In this document: piece after piece, positions 17,126 to 27,112 of the stretch | Layout of the letters: the number at the start of each line of letters is the position of its first letter | How positions within the stretch are numbered: position 1 is the stretch's first letter | Assembly (NCBI GenBank): GCA_900184925.1 | Contig: FXYJ02000002.1 | Coordinates: 1-64,000 of the forward strand | DNA: 64,000 bases | Origin: Ruminococcaceae bacterium HV4-5-B5C | Lineage (GTDB): Bacteria; Bacillota; Clostridia; Oscillospirales; Acutalibacteraceae | Reading direction: 5' to 3' | Notes under the pieces: generated by a model | Databases searched by the model: none | What the model was told of the DNA's origin: nothing | What the model saw: only the letters and a program-made list of their open reading frames with translations | Made by a program: the position numbers and the translations under genes

Positions 17126-18190
17126 ATGAAGGATAAAAAACGAAGCTATAAAATATTTCAGGGCGTAATGCTCGCCCTTACGGTCGGCCTGCTCATTTAT
17201 TTCTGCGCCTGGAACAACAACCTTGCCGTTCTGCTCGGCAGTCTGCCCGGGCTGAACCTGTTCTGGCTGCTTGCGGGAGTGGGGTGTACCTTCCTTGCCT
17301 GGGCGCTCGACGCGATGATTATCCGCGAGCTTGCGGGCCGTGCAAACCCCTCCGGCTACCGGTATCGGAGCGCGCTGCGCGTCACGATGGTGGGGCAGTA
17401 CTTCAATTCCGTTACGCCGTATGCCGTGGGCGGCCAGCCTGCGCAGTTCGTTGCGTTTCTCCGGCAGGGGATTCCCTCGGGCATCGCGATTTCCACGCTT
17501 GTGCGGAAATTTCTCGTTTACCAGACGACCATTACGCTGTTTTCGCTGGCCGTCATCATCGGGCGTTCTTCGTTTTTCATGGGGCGGATTCAGGGCTTTA
17601 TGGCCCTCGCGGTCATCGGCTTTCTTTATCAGGCCGCTTCGGTGCTGCTCCTTCTGCTTTTCACCTACAGCCCGAACTTCACAACAAAGCTGATCAGCGG
17701 CGTGGTGTGGCTCCTGACGAAGGTTCACCTCGTAAAGCGGCCGGAGGAAACACGCGAAAAGGTTAAGAGCCAGCTTCGGTTTTACCTCGACAACAACAGA
17801 GCCATGAAAAGCGACCGCCGCCTGACAGTGCGGGTCTACGGCTGCACGTTTCTGCAGCTTCTGGCGACGTTTCTCGTGACGTTCTGCCTCTACAAGGCAT
17901 TCCGGAGCGCCGGCGCTCCCGTGTTCGACATGATCGCCGCGCAGTGCTTTGTGACCATGATTTCGGGCTACACGCCGCTTCCCGGTGCGGCCGGCGCGGC
18001 GGAGGGCAGTTTCCTCGTAATTTTCCGCTTGTTTTTCAGCGACAAGATCATTACGCAGGCCATGCTGCTCTGGCGGTTCATTACCTATTATGCGTCGATC
18101 TTTTTCGGCGCCTTCTTCGTTCTGTACGGTTCCCGCGGGAAAGATGCGGCTTCGGAAGAAATTTCCGCGCCGTTCGGGCCCGGGCGGTGA
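17126..18190 (+). CDS. UPF0104/LPG synthase-type flippase-like membrane protein
   Basis: The 354-residue protein has about eight membrane helices and the family landmarks VGQYFNSVTPYAVGGQPAQ (about 89-107) and SGYTPLPGAAGAAEGSF (about 281-297). This is the flippase-like half of MprF without its lysyltransferase domain (also called YbhN family). Such proteins are thought to move or bind membrane lipids. It directly follows the GT2 gene, so the pair may handle a glycosylated lipid. No ligand can be read from the sequence. Confidence 0.9.
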   Translation: MKDKKRSYKIFQGVMLALTVGLLIYFCAWNNNLAVLLGSLPGLNLFWLLAGVGCTFLAWALDAMIIRELAGRANPSGYRYRSALRVTMVGQYFNSVTPYAVGGQPAQFVAFLRQGIPSGIAISTLVRKFLVYQTTITLFSLAVIIGRSSFFMGRIQGFMALAVIGFLYQAASVLLLLLFTYSPNFTTKLISGVVWLLTKVHLVKRPEETREKVKSQLRFYLDNNRAMKSDRRLTVRVYGCTFLQLLATFLVTFCLYKAFRSAGAPVFDMIAAQCFVTMISGYTPLPGAAGAAEGSFLVIFRLFFSDKIITQAMLLWRFITYYASIFFGAFFVLYGSRGKDAASEEISAPFGPGR

Positions 18191-18259
18191 CCGGCGGGCG
18201 GCTTTTTTGAATCCGGCTGGAGGCAGCCGGATATTTTGTATTTCAGGGAAGGGGAAAAC

Positions 18260-20158
18260 ATGAAGGACGGATTTTTCAGGGTTGCGGCGGCGACGCCGGA
18301 AATCAGGGTCGCGGACTGCGAATACAACCGGAACGCGGTGGCCGCGCTGATGCGTGAGTGCGCCGCGCGGGGCGTGGGCGCGGCGGCGTTCCCGGAGCTC
18401 TGCCTCACGGGGTACACCTGCGGCGACCTGTTCCGCGACCGTACGCTTCTGAGCGGAGCGGAGGACGCCCTCGCGAAGCTTCTGGAGGAGACAAAAGACC
18501 TGAATCTCCTCGCGTTCGTTGGTCTTCCGGTGCCGCGCGGGGCAGCGCTCTACAACTGCGCGGCGGCGGTCTGCCGCGGCAGGCTGCTCGGCGTTGCGGC
18601 AAAAAGCTTCCTGCCGAACTACAGCGAATTCTATGAAACGCGCCATTTCTCGCCCGCGCCGGAGTCGGGTGAGATCACGCTCTGCGGGCAGACGGTACCG
18701 TTCGGCACAGGGCTGGTCTTCCGCTGCGAAAACGTGCCCGGGCTCGCCGTCGGCGCCGAGATCTGCGAAGACCTCTGGGTGCCGTCTCCGCCCTCGGAAA
18801 AACTGGCGAAAGCCGGGGCGACGGTGCTGTTCAATCTTTCGGCGAGCGACGAGACCATCGGCAAGGCGGGCTACCGGCGTGCGCTTGTTACCGGGCAGTC
18901 GGGGCGCCTGCTGTGCGCCTATGTTTACGCGGGCGCGGGCGAAGGGGAGTCCACGACCGACATGATCTTTGCCGGGGAACGCCTTGTCGCCGAGAACGGC
19001 ACGCTTCTCGCGCAGGCGGAACCGTTCACCGAGGGGCTTACCGTCGCCGAGGTTGACCTTGAGCGTATCGCGCAGGAGCGCATTCACATGACGACGTGGC
19101 GCGAAGAGGGAAGCGCGCGGGAGATCCCGTTTACGCTGGACGAGCCCTCCTTCGTGCCGGAGCGGAAATTCCCGCGCCTGCCGTTCGTGCCGGACGACCG
19201 GACGGACCTGGAAGCTCGCTGCGAGATGATCCTCAACATGCAGGCGGCAGGATTAAAAAAGCGCCTGAAGCACACGCGCATGGCACACGCCGTGATCGGC
19301 GTTTCCGGGGGGCTGGATTCCACACTCGCCCTCCTTGTGACGGCACGCGCATTCGACAGCCTCGGCCTTGACCGGAAGGGCATCGCCGCCGTGACGATGC
19401 CGGGCTTCGGCACGACTGCCCGCACAAAAAGCAACGCGCAGCGCCTCGCGGAGCTGCTCGGCGCGGATTTCCGCACCATTCCCGTCGGCGAGAGCGTTTC
19501 ACTCCATTTCCGCGATATCGGCCACGATCCCGAGACGCGCGACGTGACGTATGAGAACGCGCAGGCCCGCGAACGCACGCAGGTGCTGATGGACCTCGCG
19601 AACCAGTGCGGAGGCCTCGTGATCGGCACAGGTGACCTTTCGGAGCTTGCGCTCGGCTGGGCGACGTACAACGGTGACCACATGTCCATGTACGGAGTGA
19701 ACTGCTCCGTGCCGAAAACGCTGGTGCGCCACCTTGTGCACCATGCCGCCGTCACCGGAACAAAAGAACTCTGTGCCGTGCTCGAAGACGTGCTTGCCAC
19801 GCCCGTCAGCCCGGAGCTGCTTCCGCCGGAAAACGGCGAAATCGCCCAGAAGACGGAAAACATCGTCGGCCCCTATGAGCTGCACGATTTCTTCCTCTAT
19901 TACATGCTGCGGTTCGGCTTTACGCCGGGGAAAATCTACCGCATGGCCGTTTCCTCGTTCAAAGACGCTTACGATGCCGCCACGGTGAAAAAGTGGCTGC
20001 GGGAGTTTTACCGCCGCTTCTTTATGAGCCAGTTCAAGCGCTCCGCTCTGCCGGACGGCCCGAAGGTCGGCAGCGTGACGCTTTCGCAGCGCGGCGACTG
20101 GCGCATGCCGAGCGACGCCTCGGCCGCCCTCTGGCTTAAAGAGATTGACAACCTCTGA
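18260..20158 (+). CDS. nadE: Glutamine-hydrolysing NAD+ synthetase
   Basis: The 632-residue enzyme has an N-terminal nitrilase-type glutaminase domain with its Glu (AAFPELCLTGY), Lys (AAKSFLPNYSEF) and catalytic Cys (GAEICEDLW), then a C-terminal synthetase domain with the P-loop GVSGGLDSTLAL (about 349-360). It makes NAD from deamido-NAD, ATP and glutamine-derived ammonia, the last step of NAD synthesis. The ATG at 18260 has AAGGGGA upstream and fits the domain start. The stop lies 28 bases before the next start. Confidence 0.96.
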   Translation: MKDGFFRVAAATPEIRVADCEYNRNAVAALMRECAARGVGAAAFPELCLTGYTCGDLFRDRTLLSGAEDALAKLLEETKDLNLLAFVGLPVPRGAALYNCAAAVCRGRLLGVAAKSFLPNYSEFYETRHFSPAPESGEITLCGQTVPFGTGLVFRCENVPGLAVGAEICEDLWVPSPPSEKLAKAGATVLFNLSASDETIGKAGYRRALVTGQSGRLLCAYVYAGAGEGESTTDMIFAGERLVAENGTLLAQAEPFTEGLTVAEVDLERIAQERIHMTTWREEGSAREIPFTLDEPSFVPERKFPRLPFVPDDRTDLEARCEMILNMQAAGLKKRLKHTRMAHAVIGVSGGLDSTLALLVTARAFDSLGLDRKGIAAVTMPGFGTTARTKSNAQRLAELLGADFRTIPVGESVSLHFRDIGHDPETRDVTYENAQARERTQVLMDLANQCGGLVIGTGDLSELALGWATYNGDHMSMYGVNCSVPKTLVRHLVHHAAVTGTKELCAVLEDVLATPVSPELLPPENGEIAQKTENIVGPYELHDFFLYYMLRFGFTPGKIYRMAVSSFKDAYDAATVKKWLREFYRRFFMSQFKRSALPDGPKVGSVTLSQRGDWRMPSDASAALWLKEIDNL

Positions 20159-20186
20159 AATTATCCTGAATGGAGAGAATGCTTTG

Positions 20187-20837
20187 ATGGAACTTCCGCT
20201 TTCTCACACCGCGATCTTTGACCTTGACGGCACGCTGATTGATTCCATGTCCGTCTGGACGGAGGTTGACCGGAAATGCCTCGAGAGCCACGGCTTTCGG
20301 CTGACACCCGACTACGCCGCGGCTTTGAACGGGATGTCGTTCCGTGAGGCGGCGGAGTACACGATCCGCCGCTACGGCTTTTCCGAAACGCAGGAGGAGC
20401 TCGCCGCCGAGTGGATGCGCATGGTGGAGGACGAGTACGCCCACCACATTGCGCTCAAGCCGTTTGTGCGGGAATACCTCACCTTTCTGGCGGAACGGGG
20501 CGTCAGGCTCGGCGTGGCCACGGCTTCCCCGCCGGAGCTTTACGGCCCCGTCCTGAAAAACAACGGGATTTACGGCTGCTTCGACACGTTCGCATCGGTC
20601 GGGGAGGTGTCGCGCGGCAAGGAATTCCCCGACGTCTTCCTGCTCGCGGCGGAGCGCCTCGGTGCCGACCCTGAGGGGTGCGTCGTGTTTGAGGATACGC
20701 TGTGCGGAATCCGGGGGGCAAAGGCGGCGGGCATGACGGCCGTCGGCGTTTACGAGGAACACTCTTCCGCGCAGGAAGAAACGATCCGCCGGGAAGCGGA
20801 CCGGTACATTCAGAATTTCGGCGAACTTCTGACATAA
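20187..20837 (+). CDS. HAD family phosphatase/phosphoglucomutase-like hydrolase
   Basis: The 216-residue protein opens with the HAD motif I FDLDGTLIDS and has the alpha-helical cap of the beta-phosphoglucomutase/phosphatase class; motif II is in GVATASP, and motif III/IV is around the VVFEDTLCGIRGAKAAGM segment. It probably dephosphorylates a small phosphosugar or nucleotide. The ATG at 20187 is chosen since GGAGAG lies nine bases before it; an in-frame TTG further up overlaps nadE. It is likely co-transcribed with nadE. Confidence 0.9.
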   Translation: MELPLSHTAIFDLDGTLIDSMSVWTEVDRKCLESHGFRLTPDYAAALNGMSFREAAEYTIRRYGFSETQEELAAEWMRMVEDEYAHHIALKPFVREYLTFLAERGVRLGVATASPPELYGPVLKNNGIYGCFDTFASVGEVSRGKEFPDVFLLAAERLGADPEGCVVFEDTLCGIRGAKAAGMTAVGVYEEHSSAQEETIRREADRYIQNFGELLT

Positions 20838-20880
20838 AAAATCCCGGGGCGCGGCAAACCGCGTTCCCGGGTGTTTTTTA
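20838..20880. terminator. Bidirectional terminator between convergent genes
   Basis: A stem of CCCGGGGCGCGG with CCGCGTTCCCGGG is flanked by six A on one side and six T on the other, serving the HAD gene on plus and the HD gene on minus. Confidence 0.9.
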
Positions 20881-21381
20881 TTCCGTCGGTTCAGGGTACA
20901 GGGCGTCGAGAAATTCGCGCCCGGTCTCCGTCCTGAACAGCTTTTCTCCCGCTCTGCGCGCCGCTTCCGGCGAAAGGCCGTCTTCGTAAAGGTTCACGAG
21001 CATGTCGGCTTCGAGCAGAATCTGATAGTCTGTTCCGTCGACGGCGTCGCAGGTATGGTGGTGCCCGATGAGAAAACAGACGCGCGAAACAAATTCTTCT
21101 CCGAGCCCGAACGGCTCGAGAATTTCCCGCGCCACGGGTGGGCCTTCGAGCTCCTGCCACTTTCCCGCGGAGGAGCCGTGAAGCTTTTCGGCGTTGTGGA
21201 TGCCGATGTCGTGCAGAGCGGCGGCGGTTTTGAGGATGTCGAGATCGCGGGGGGCGAGCCCCTCTTTCTCCCCGATCAGCGATGCGTAGGTGAAAACCTT
21301 CAGCATGTGCTGGATGCGTTTCGGGTCGCCCGCGTCGTAGAGCATCATGGCCGTGAGAAGATCCGGGTAGAAAACAGACAT
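20878..21381 (-). CDS. HD domain protein
   Basis: The 167-residue protein carries the HD phosphohydrolase metal ligands: a His in the N-terminal helix (RIQHMLKV), the doublet in AALHDIGIHNAE, the GHHHT histidines and the Asp in LLEADML. Family members hydrolyse phosphate esters such as nucleotides or phosphonucleotides. The second ATG (21381) is preferred over one two codons earlier because AGGAG is seven bases from it and only one base from the other. Substrate unknown. Confidence 0.85.
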   Translation of the reverse strand: MSVFYPDLLTAMMLYDAGDPKRIQHMLKVFTYASLIGEKEGLAPRDLDILKTAAALHDIGIHNAEKLHGSSAGKWQELEGPPVAREILEPFGLGEEFVSRVCFLIGHHHTCDAVDGTDYQILLEADMLVNLYEDGLSPEAARRAGEKLFRTETGREFLDALYPEPTE

Positions 21382-21456
21382 GTTCATTCTCCTTTTGTTC
21401 CGAACCGGAATACCGGGCGGAGGTTTCGGTGTGGGCGGAGCGGGAAGATAGAACAA

Positions 21457-21487
21457 CGGCCGCTGCCTTCAGAGAAGGAAGCGGCCT
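21457..21487 (-). terminator. Hairpin downstream of the PrsA-like gene
   Basis: GGCCGCT arms with a CTTC/GAAG inner stem lie 24 bases after the stop. The T-rich tail on the minus strand is poor, so it is a moderate terminator at best. Confidence 0.5.
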
Positions 21488-21510
21488 GAATTTTCAAAAC
21501 GGGAAGTGCA

Positions 21511-22563
21511 TCAGGAAGCGAACATCTTGGGGTCGTAAGAGTTGAGGGCCTTGTCGTTCACCGTGACGTCCTTCAGGGCGTCGGCTTCCTTTTCAAGATC
21601 GGAGGAGAATTCCGCCGATTTGTAAGAGAGAAGCAGGTCCTCACGGTCGGTCGACGAAGCAAGCTTGGTCTCAATGGATTTTGTACTGTCGTCCTTAACC
21701 ATCAGAACGTACATCTGTGCGGTAGGCACTTCGACCGCTTTAACTTCTCCGGCTTTCATGGCCTTGAGCGCCGTCTTCATTTCTGTGGGGTAGTTCGTGT
21801 CCGTCGTCAGGTCGAGGGACTCGCTGTGCAGGAGAGTATCGGTGCTCTTCTGCTTTTCTTTGTAGGCGTCGCCCGCCTGCTGCATCGTCATGCTTCCGGC
21901 CTTGATCTGTGCCGCATAATCGTCAAACACGGCTTTGGCGGTCTTTTTCTCCGCGTCCGTGAAGACCTTCGAAACGTTGCCGTTCGCATCCGCCGTGTAA
22001 AGAGGCATGGCCATATAGGTAAAATCGGAGTAATCTTTGAGGTAATAGCTCTTCAGGTCTGCATCCGAGACAGCCTTCGTGCCCTTTGGCCCGTAGATGG
22101 CGTCGAAGATCATGTGCTCCTTCTGAAGGGTGGTTCCGTAGGAAAGCTCGAACGAAGACTGCGCGATGCCGTATTTCTCAAACGAGGAGGAATACTGCCC
22201 CCAGACCGATGAATTCATCTGGTCGGCGGCTTTCTTGGACGTGTCGGAATACGTCAGGCCCAATGCCTTCATCTTCTGGTCGACAAGAAGAATCTGTTTG
22301 GTGTCGGTAAGGGCTTTTTCGCGGATCCATGTTTTGGCGTCCTTGTTGTCGATCTTCTGGGTGAGCACGTCTTTGCTCTGGTCGGTGACCTTGCTGCTGG
22401 CCTGGCTGTACGCACTGTAAAGGTTGTAGATGTAGGCGCCGATGGGCACCGATGCGTTGTTTGAGCCCTTGAGAGCCCAGCTCTTGTCGGCGGAGCAGCC
22501 GGCAGCGGGAATGCAGAGCACTGCCGCGGTCAGCACGGCGATAAGCCTGTTCCGTATTTTCAT
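21511..22563 (-). CDS. PrsA/SurA-like foldase lipoprotein
   Basis: The 350-residue protein has a lipoprotein signal peptide with lipobox PAAGC (Cys about 23), then a SurA-N-like helical region and a central segment matching the parvulin PPIase region only loosely. It should be anchored outside the membrane and help fold secreted proteins. The ATG at 22563 is used; an in-frame GTG four codons earlier is possible, and neither has a strong ribosome binding site. It follows mfd on the same strand after 64 bases, an order common in Clostridia. Confidence 0.78.
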   Translation of the reverse strand: MKIRNRLIAVLTAAVLCIPAAGCSADKSWALKGSNNASVPIGAYIYNLYSAYSQASSKVTDQSKDVLTQKIDNKDAKTWIREKALTDTKQILLVDQKMKALGLTYSDTSKKAADQMNSSVWGQYSSSFEKYGIAQSSFELSYGTTLQKEHMIFDAIYGPKGTKAVSDADLKSYYLKDYSDFTYMAMPLYTADANGNVSKVFTDAEKKTAKAVFDDYAAQIKAGSMTMQQAGDAYKEKQKSTDTLLHSESLDLTTDTNYPTEMKTALKAMKAGEVKAVEVPTAQMYVLMVKDDSTKSIETKLASSTDREDLLLSYKSAEFSSDLEKEADALKDVTVNDKALNSYDPKMFAS

Positions 22564-22627
22564 AAGATTACACACTCGATTCTTTTTAAGCTGTTGTCGT
22601 CATTATACGCTTTTTTAAAATGCCTGT

Positions 22628-25600
22628 CTATTCTTTTCGGACGGATTTTCGTTCCGGAACAGCGGTTTCGCCGCCGAGCACGCGCAGCGCCTCTTCGAGC
22701 ACGCCGAGCGGCTCCTTTCCGGCCGGAACTTTTACGCTCACATAGGGCTTTGTGCCCGCGTTGACCATCACGCGGCCGCGCATGGCCGAAATCAGCTCCG
22801 CGATGCGTTTCATGTCGAATCCGTCGCGGAACAGAAGAAGCGCGTCGCCCTGCTGCTTGATCTCGCGGATGCCGAGGGCGGAGGCGCGGTTGCGGAGCAG
22901 CGCGATCTGCACAAGACCGTTCACACTTGCGGGCGGCTCGCCGAAGCGGTCGATCAGCTCGTCGGTTACGTCGAGCGCGTCTTCGGCGGTGCGGATGTCG
23001 GCGATGCGGCGGTAGATGTCAAGCCGCTGGTTCAGGTCGGGGATATAAGCTTCGGGGATGTGCGCCTGCACCTGCAGGTCGACGAGGCACTCCTCGCCGT
23101 ACTCCTGCACCTCCTCGCCCTTTTCGCGCCGCACGGCTTCCGAGAGCAGATGCAGGTACATGTCGTAACCCACGGCCTCCATATGCCCGTGCTGTTCACC
23201 GCCGAGAATGTTGCCCGCGCCGCGGATTTCCATGTCGCGCATGGCGATCTTGAACCCGGAGCCGAACTCGGTGAACTGCCGGATGGCCGTGAGACGCTTC
23301 TGCGCCACTTCGGAGAGAACCTTGTTCCGCCGGAACGTCAGGTAGGCGTAGGCGCGGCGGTTGGAGCGCCCCACGCGCCCGCGGATCTGGTGGAGCTGCG
23401 AAAGGCCCATGCGGTCGGCATTCTCGATGATGAGCGTGTTCACGTTTGGCACGTCGACGCCCGTTTCGATGATGGTAGTGCAGACGAGCACGTCGATCTC
23501 CTGCTCAATGAGCCGCCGCCAGACCTCCGAGAGCTCCTGCTCGCTCATCTTGCCGTGGCCGAAGCCGACCTTCGCTTCCGGCACGGCCGCCTGAATGCGC
23601 GCCGCCGTGCGCTCGATGGAGGCGACGTCGTTGTGAAGATAATACACCTGCCCGCCGCGCCGCAGTTCGCGCCGGATGGCCTCGCTCACGACGGAGTCGT
23701 CGTGCTCGAGGACATAGGTCTGCACAGGGTGCCGGTCGCGCGGCGCCTCCTCGATGACGCTCATGTCGCGGATGCCGGAGAGCGCCATGTTCAGTGTGCG
23801 GGGAATCGGCGTTGCCGAGAGCGTCAGAACGTCCACGTCCTTATATTTTGTCTTGAGCTTTTCCTTCTGCGCGACGCCGAAGCGCTGTTCCTCGTCCACA
23901 ATGATCAGGCCGAGGTCGCGGAACTCCACATCCTGCGAGATGAGGCGGTGTGTGCCGACGACCATGTCGACATCACCGTGTTTCAGGCCGTGGATCGCCT
24001 CGTCCTGCTGTTTCGGGGAGCGGAAGCGTGAGAGCAGCTCCACACGGATGGGGAAGCCCTCCATGCGCCGGTTGATCGTCTGGTAGTGCTGCCACGCAAG
24101 AATGGTTGTGGGGACGAGCATGGCGCACTGTTTCCCGTCGGCGATGCACTTGAACGCGGCGCGCAGGGCCACTTCCGTCTTGCCGAAGCCGACGTCGCCG
24201 CACAGAAGGCGGTCCATCGGCACGGCAAGCTCCATGTCACTTTTGATCTCGTCGATGCAGCGGAGCTGGTCCTCCGTCTCCTCAAACTCAAAATGCGACT
24301 CGAAGTCGCGCTGCCATTCGTTGTCCTGCGGGAAGGCGTGTCCCTTCGCCGCCATGCGCTGCGCATAGAGCTTGATGAGATCCTTCGCAATGTCCTTGAC
24401 GGCGCTGCGCACGCGCGCTTTCGCCTTCTGCCAGTCGGAGCCCCCGATGCGGCTCAGGCGCACGGCGGCGTCTTCGCGTGGCCCGATGTATTTTGAGACC
24501 ATGTCGAGCTGCGTCACCGGAACATAAAGCGTGTCGCCCTTCGCGTACTTGACCTGGATGTAGTCCTTCACGATGCCCTGCATCTCGATTTTGCGGATTC
24601 CCTCGAACACACCGATGCCGTGCGTGGCGTGCACGACGTAATCGCCGGGCGTCAGGTCGGAGATATCGGTGATCTCCTGCCCGGCTTTCGCCTTCTTCGC
24701 CCGTTTGGCTTTTGCCGGCGCGGTGCGTCCGCGCGTGATGAGGCCGAAAAACGCGCCGGGGTATTCGAAGCCGCCCGAAAGAGCGCCGGTGGTTACAACG
24801 ACCTCGCCGCGTTCGATCTTCGTCGGATTTTCCACATACGCGGCGTCGATGCCCTGCGCCTGCAGGTCGGCCGCGACGGTTCTTGCCGACTTTTCGTTGC
24901 CCGCGAGTACGGCGCAGGCCCATTTGTTCACGAGCATGTTCCGCAGATCCTCCGTGAGGAGCTGGATGCTGCCGCCCCACGCGGAAAGCTGGCGCGCTGT
25001 GAAGTTCAGTATGCCGCGCACGGGCGTCTCATAGCCGCCGTGAACAAACGCGTCGAGGTACACCGCGCCCCGCTTTTCAAAGACGGAGAGCGCGTCGGGC
25101 CATTCGCGGCTGTAGCAGTCGAGACCCCTGCAGAGCGAGCCGTCTGCGAGGCAGTCCTTCACATCTTCACCCCATTGCCACAGCACGCTGCGCACGCGCT
25201 CCTTTGCCCGCACCGGCTCACTGACGAAAAGAAGCGTTTCTTCGCCGAGGTAGTCAAGGGCACAGGCGGTTTTTCCCCCGTAGAGGATGGGAAGAAACTT
25301 GTCGGCGTTGCCGAGCGGAATGCCGTCTTCCAGTTTTCCAGCCTCGTGTTCCAGAACCGCTTTCGCCTTTGCGGCGGTCTTGCCGCGCAGAGAGCCCGCG
25401 AGCGCGCGGATTTGTTCCGCGAGAGCCCCGGCGTCGGAGACGACTGCTTCGGTTGCGGGGGAAACGGTCACGAGTTCCACGGATTCGGTGCGGCGCTGCG
25501 TTTCGGGGTCAAACAGCGAGAGCGTGTCGATTTCGTCGCCGAAAAATTCGGCGCGAACGGGCGCCGGCATCCCCGTGGGGAAAAAGTCGAGAATTCCGCC

Positions 25601-26125
25601 GCGGCGGGAGTACTGCCCCGGGCCGTCGATCTCCGCCGCCACCTCGTACCCGCAGGCGGAAAGCGCGGCGAGCACGCGCTCCATCGGCACCGTCATGCCC
25701 TGCCGGAGTGTCAGCACGCGCCGCCGGAGCTCTTCCGGCGGGAGGGTGAACTGCAGCGCCGCGTCGGCGCAGCACACGACCGCCCCGGGCGCGTTATCAA
25801 GCATGGCCGCCAGAGCCCGCAGGCGCTGGTGCTCATATTCGTGCGAGGTACCTTCCGCGTCCCGCAGCGAGAAATCGCGGTACGGGTAAAACAGGGCGGG
25901 CAGACCCATCGCTTCCAGGTCGGCGCAGAGGCGGTTTGCCTCCGGCTCGTCGCTCGTGACGACGAAAGCCCTGCGCCCGAGACGGGAGCAGAGCGAATAA
26001 ATAATGTTTGCTTTGTGAACTCCGGTCACACCGGTAACGGCCGCCGGGAGAGCTCCGGAATGCACCGCCGTTTCGAGGTCCGTGTATTCTTTCAGTCCGC
26101 CGATGCCACTGTTGAGAAACTCCAT
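22628..26125 (-). CDS. mfd: Transcription-repair coupling factor
   Basis: The 1165-residue protein has the full Mfd layout: a UvrB-like N-terminal region, the RNA-polymerase-interacting domain (GDYVVHATHGIGVFEG near 490-505), a RecG-like helicase with Walker A GDVGFGKTE, DEEQ box, LSATPIPRTL, the TRG relay and the C-terminal regulatory domain. It removes stalled RNA polymerase at DNA lesions and recruits UvrA. AAGGAG precedes the ATG. It lies 37 bases after pth, as in the Bacillus spoVC-mfd order. Confidence 0.97.
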   Translation of the reverse strand: MEFLNSGIGGLKEYTDLETAVHSGALPAAVTGVTGVHKANIIYSLCSRLGRRAFVVTSDEPEANRLCADLEAMGLPALFYPYRDFSLRDAEGTSHEYEHQRLRALAAMLDNAPGAVVCCADAALQFTLPPEELRRRVLTLRQGMTVPMERVLAALSACGYEVAAEIDGPGQYSRRGGILDFFPTGMPAPVRAEFFGDEIDTLSLFDPETQRRTESVELVTVSPATEAVVSDAGALAEQIRALAGSLRGKTAAKAKAVLEHEAGKLEDGIPLGNADKFLPILYGGKTACALDYLGEETLLFVSEPVRAKERVRSVLWQWGEDVKDCLADGSLCRGLDCYSREWPDALSVFEKRGAVYLDAFVHGGYETPVRGILNFTARQLSAWGGSIQLLTEDLRNMLVNKWACAVLAGNEKSARTVAADLQAQGIDAAYVENPTKIERGEVVVTTGALSGGFEYPGAFFGLITRGRTAPAKAKRAKKAKAGQEITDISDLTPGDYVVHATHGIGVFEGIRKIEMQGIVKDYIQVKYAKGDTLYVPVTQLDMVSKYIGPREDAAVRLSRIGGSDWQKAKARVRSAVKDIAKDLIKLYAQRMAAKGHAFPQDNEWQRDFESHFEFEETEDQLRCIDEIKSDMELAVPMDRLLCGDVGFGKTEVALRAAFKCIADGKQCAMLVPTTILAWQHYQTINRRMEGFPIRVELLSRFRSPKQQDEAIHGLKHGDVDMVVGTHRLISQDVEFRDLGLIIVDEEQRFGVAQKEKLKTKYKDVDVLTLSATPIPRTLNMALSGIRDMSVIEEAPRDRHPVQTYVLEHDDSVVSEAIRRELRRGGQVYYLHNDVASIERTAARIQAAVPEAKVGFGHGKMSEQELSEVWRRLIEQEIDVLVCTTIIETGVDVPNVNTLIIENADRMGLSQLHQIRGRVGRSNRRAYAYLTFRRNKVLSEVAQKRLTAIRQFTEFGSGFKIAMRDMEIRGAGNILGGEQHGHMEAVGYDMYLHLLSEAVRREKGEEVQEYGEECLVDLQVQAHIPEAYIPDLNQRLDIYRRIADIRTAEDALDVTDELIDRFGEPPASVNGLVQIALLRNRASALGIREIKQQGDALLLFRDGFDMKRIAELISAMRGRVMVNAGTKPYVSVKVPAGKEPLGVLEEALRVLGGETAVPERKSVRKE

Positions 26126-26162
26126 GAAAAATCTCCTTGCGTTCTGCTTTGACCGCCGGGGC

Positions 26163-26777
26163 TCAGCCCCTGCTGTTGTAGCGGTTCATGGCTTCGTCCG
26201 CCCTGCCCTGCACCATCAGTTCCAGCGCGGCGCAGGCGTTTTCGACCGCTTCGTCGAACTGCTTCCGGTCACTCTCCGAAAAATGCGAGAGAACCCAGTC
26301 CGCGAGGTCGTAGCGGCGGTCTGGCCGGTCGCCGGTGCCGAGCTTGATGCGGGGAAACGCATCGCTCCCCGAAAGATAGATGATGTTCTTCATGCCGTTC
26401 TGCCCGCCGTCGCTCCCGCGCAGGCGGATGCGCAGCTTGCCGGGCGGGAACGAGATGTCGTCGAAAATGACGATGACGTGTTCGGGCGGCAGCTTGTAGA
26501 AACGCATGGCTTCCGTTACGCTCTGGCCGCTCAGGTTCATGTAGGTGGAGGGCTTCAGAAGGAGCACTTTTTTTCCGCCCACGGTGGCCGGGGCGCAAAG
26601 TCCCTTGAATTTCAGCCGGTCGATTTTGACGCCGCACTTTTCCGCGAGCGCGTCGAGAGCCAGGAAGCCCGCGTTGTGGCGTGTGCCCTCGTACTGCGCG
26701 CCGGGGTTGCCGAGGCCGACGATCAGATATTCGACGGGGCCCGACGGTTCCGCCTTCTTTGGAAATAAATTCAGCAT
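26163..26777 (-). CDS. pth: Peptidyl-tRNA hydrolase
   Basis: The 204-residue enzyme has the Pth signature LIVGLGNPGAQYEGTRHNAG (about 17-36), with the catalytic His in that segment, and further conserved KPSTYMNLSGQSV and DDISFPPG blocks. It frees tRNA from peptidyl-tRNA dropped by ribosomes. The ATG at 26777 follows GGAGG by five bases; a longer in-frame extension has no support. It is upstream of mfd in the same transcript. Upstream, repeat copy A separates it from prs. Confidence 0.97.
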   Translation of the reverse strand: MLNLFPKKAEPSGPVEYLIVGLGNPGAQYEGTRHNAGFLALDALAEKCGVKIDRLKFKGLCAPATVGGKKVLLLKPSTYMNLSGQSVTEAMRFYKLPPEHVIVIFDDISFPPGKLRIRLRGSDGGQNGMKNIIYLSGSDAFPRIKLGTGDRPDRRYDLADWVLSHFSESDRKQFDEAVENACAALELMVQGRADEAMNRYNSRG

Positions 26778-26907
26778 GAAGTCCTCCGTTTTTCGTTTTG
26801 CCCTTTTTTGCAGCAAAAGCCGACAGCGGAGCAGATGCTTCTGCTCCGCCTCGGCGGTGTTATGGATTCAATCGGGTTGGGAAAACCCGGGGTTCGTGGT
26901 TCTTATT

Positions 26908-27112
26908 TTCCCGGAGTTACGGCATGCAGCTTTCGGACGCGAAAGCTGCGCAAAGCGTGTAGGGGGATCAAACAGACTGCTGTCGGGAGCGTTCCCATTT
27001 TGCTCCCCCTACGACCCCCGGGACCCGTCATCACCCTCTGAGCGATCGACCGGCCTTCAGGTCTCATGGATGTGTAGAAATTGTAGCGTTATTGCCTCAG
27101 AGACACTCAACC
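26908..27112 (+). repeat. Structured dispersed repeat, copy A
   Basis: This fills the prs-pth gap. A 10-bp hairpin (26926-26935 with 26940-26949, loop GACG) is followed by a 14-base stem, GTAGGGGGATCAAA (26959-26972) with 26999-27012, that has one mismatch, then the shared block beginning GATCGACCGGC at 27044 and a TTGCCTCAGAG block. Sequence is closely similar to copies B and D. It contains no supported gene. The rest of the gap (26778-26907) shows nothing recognisable apart from short GC-rich inverted segments. Confidence 0.9.
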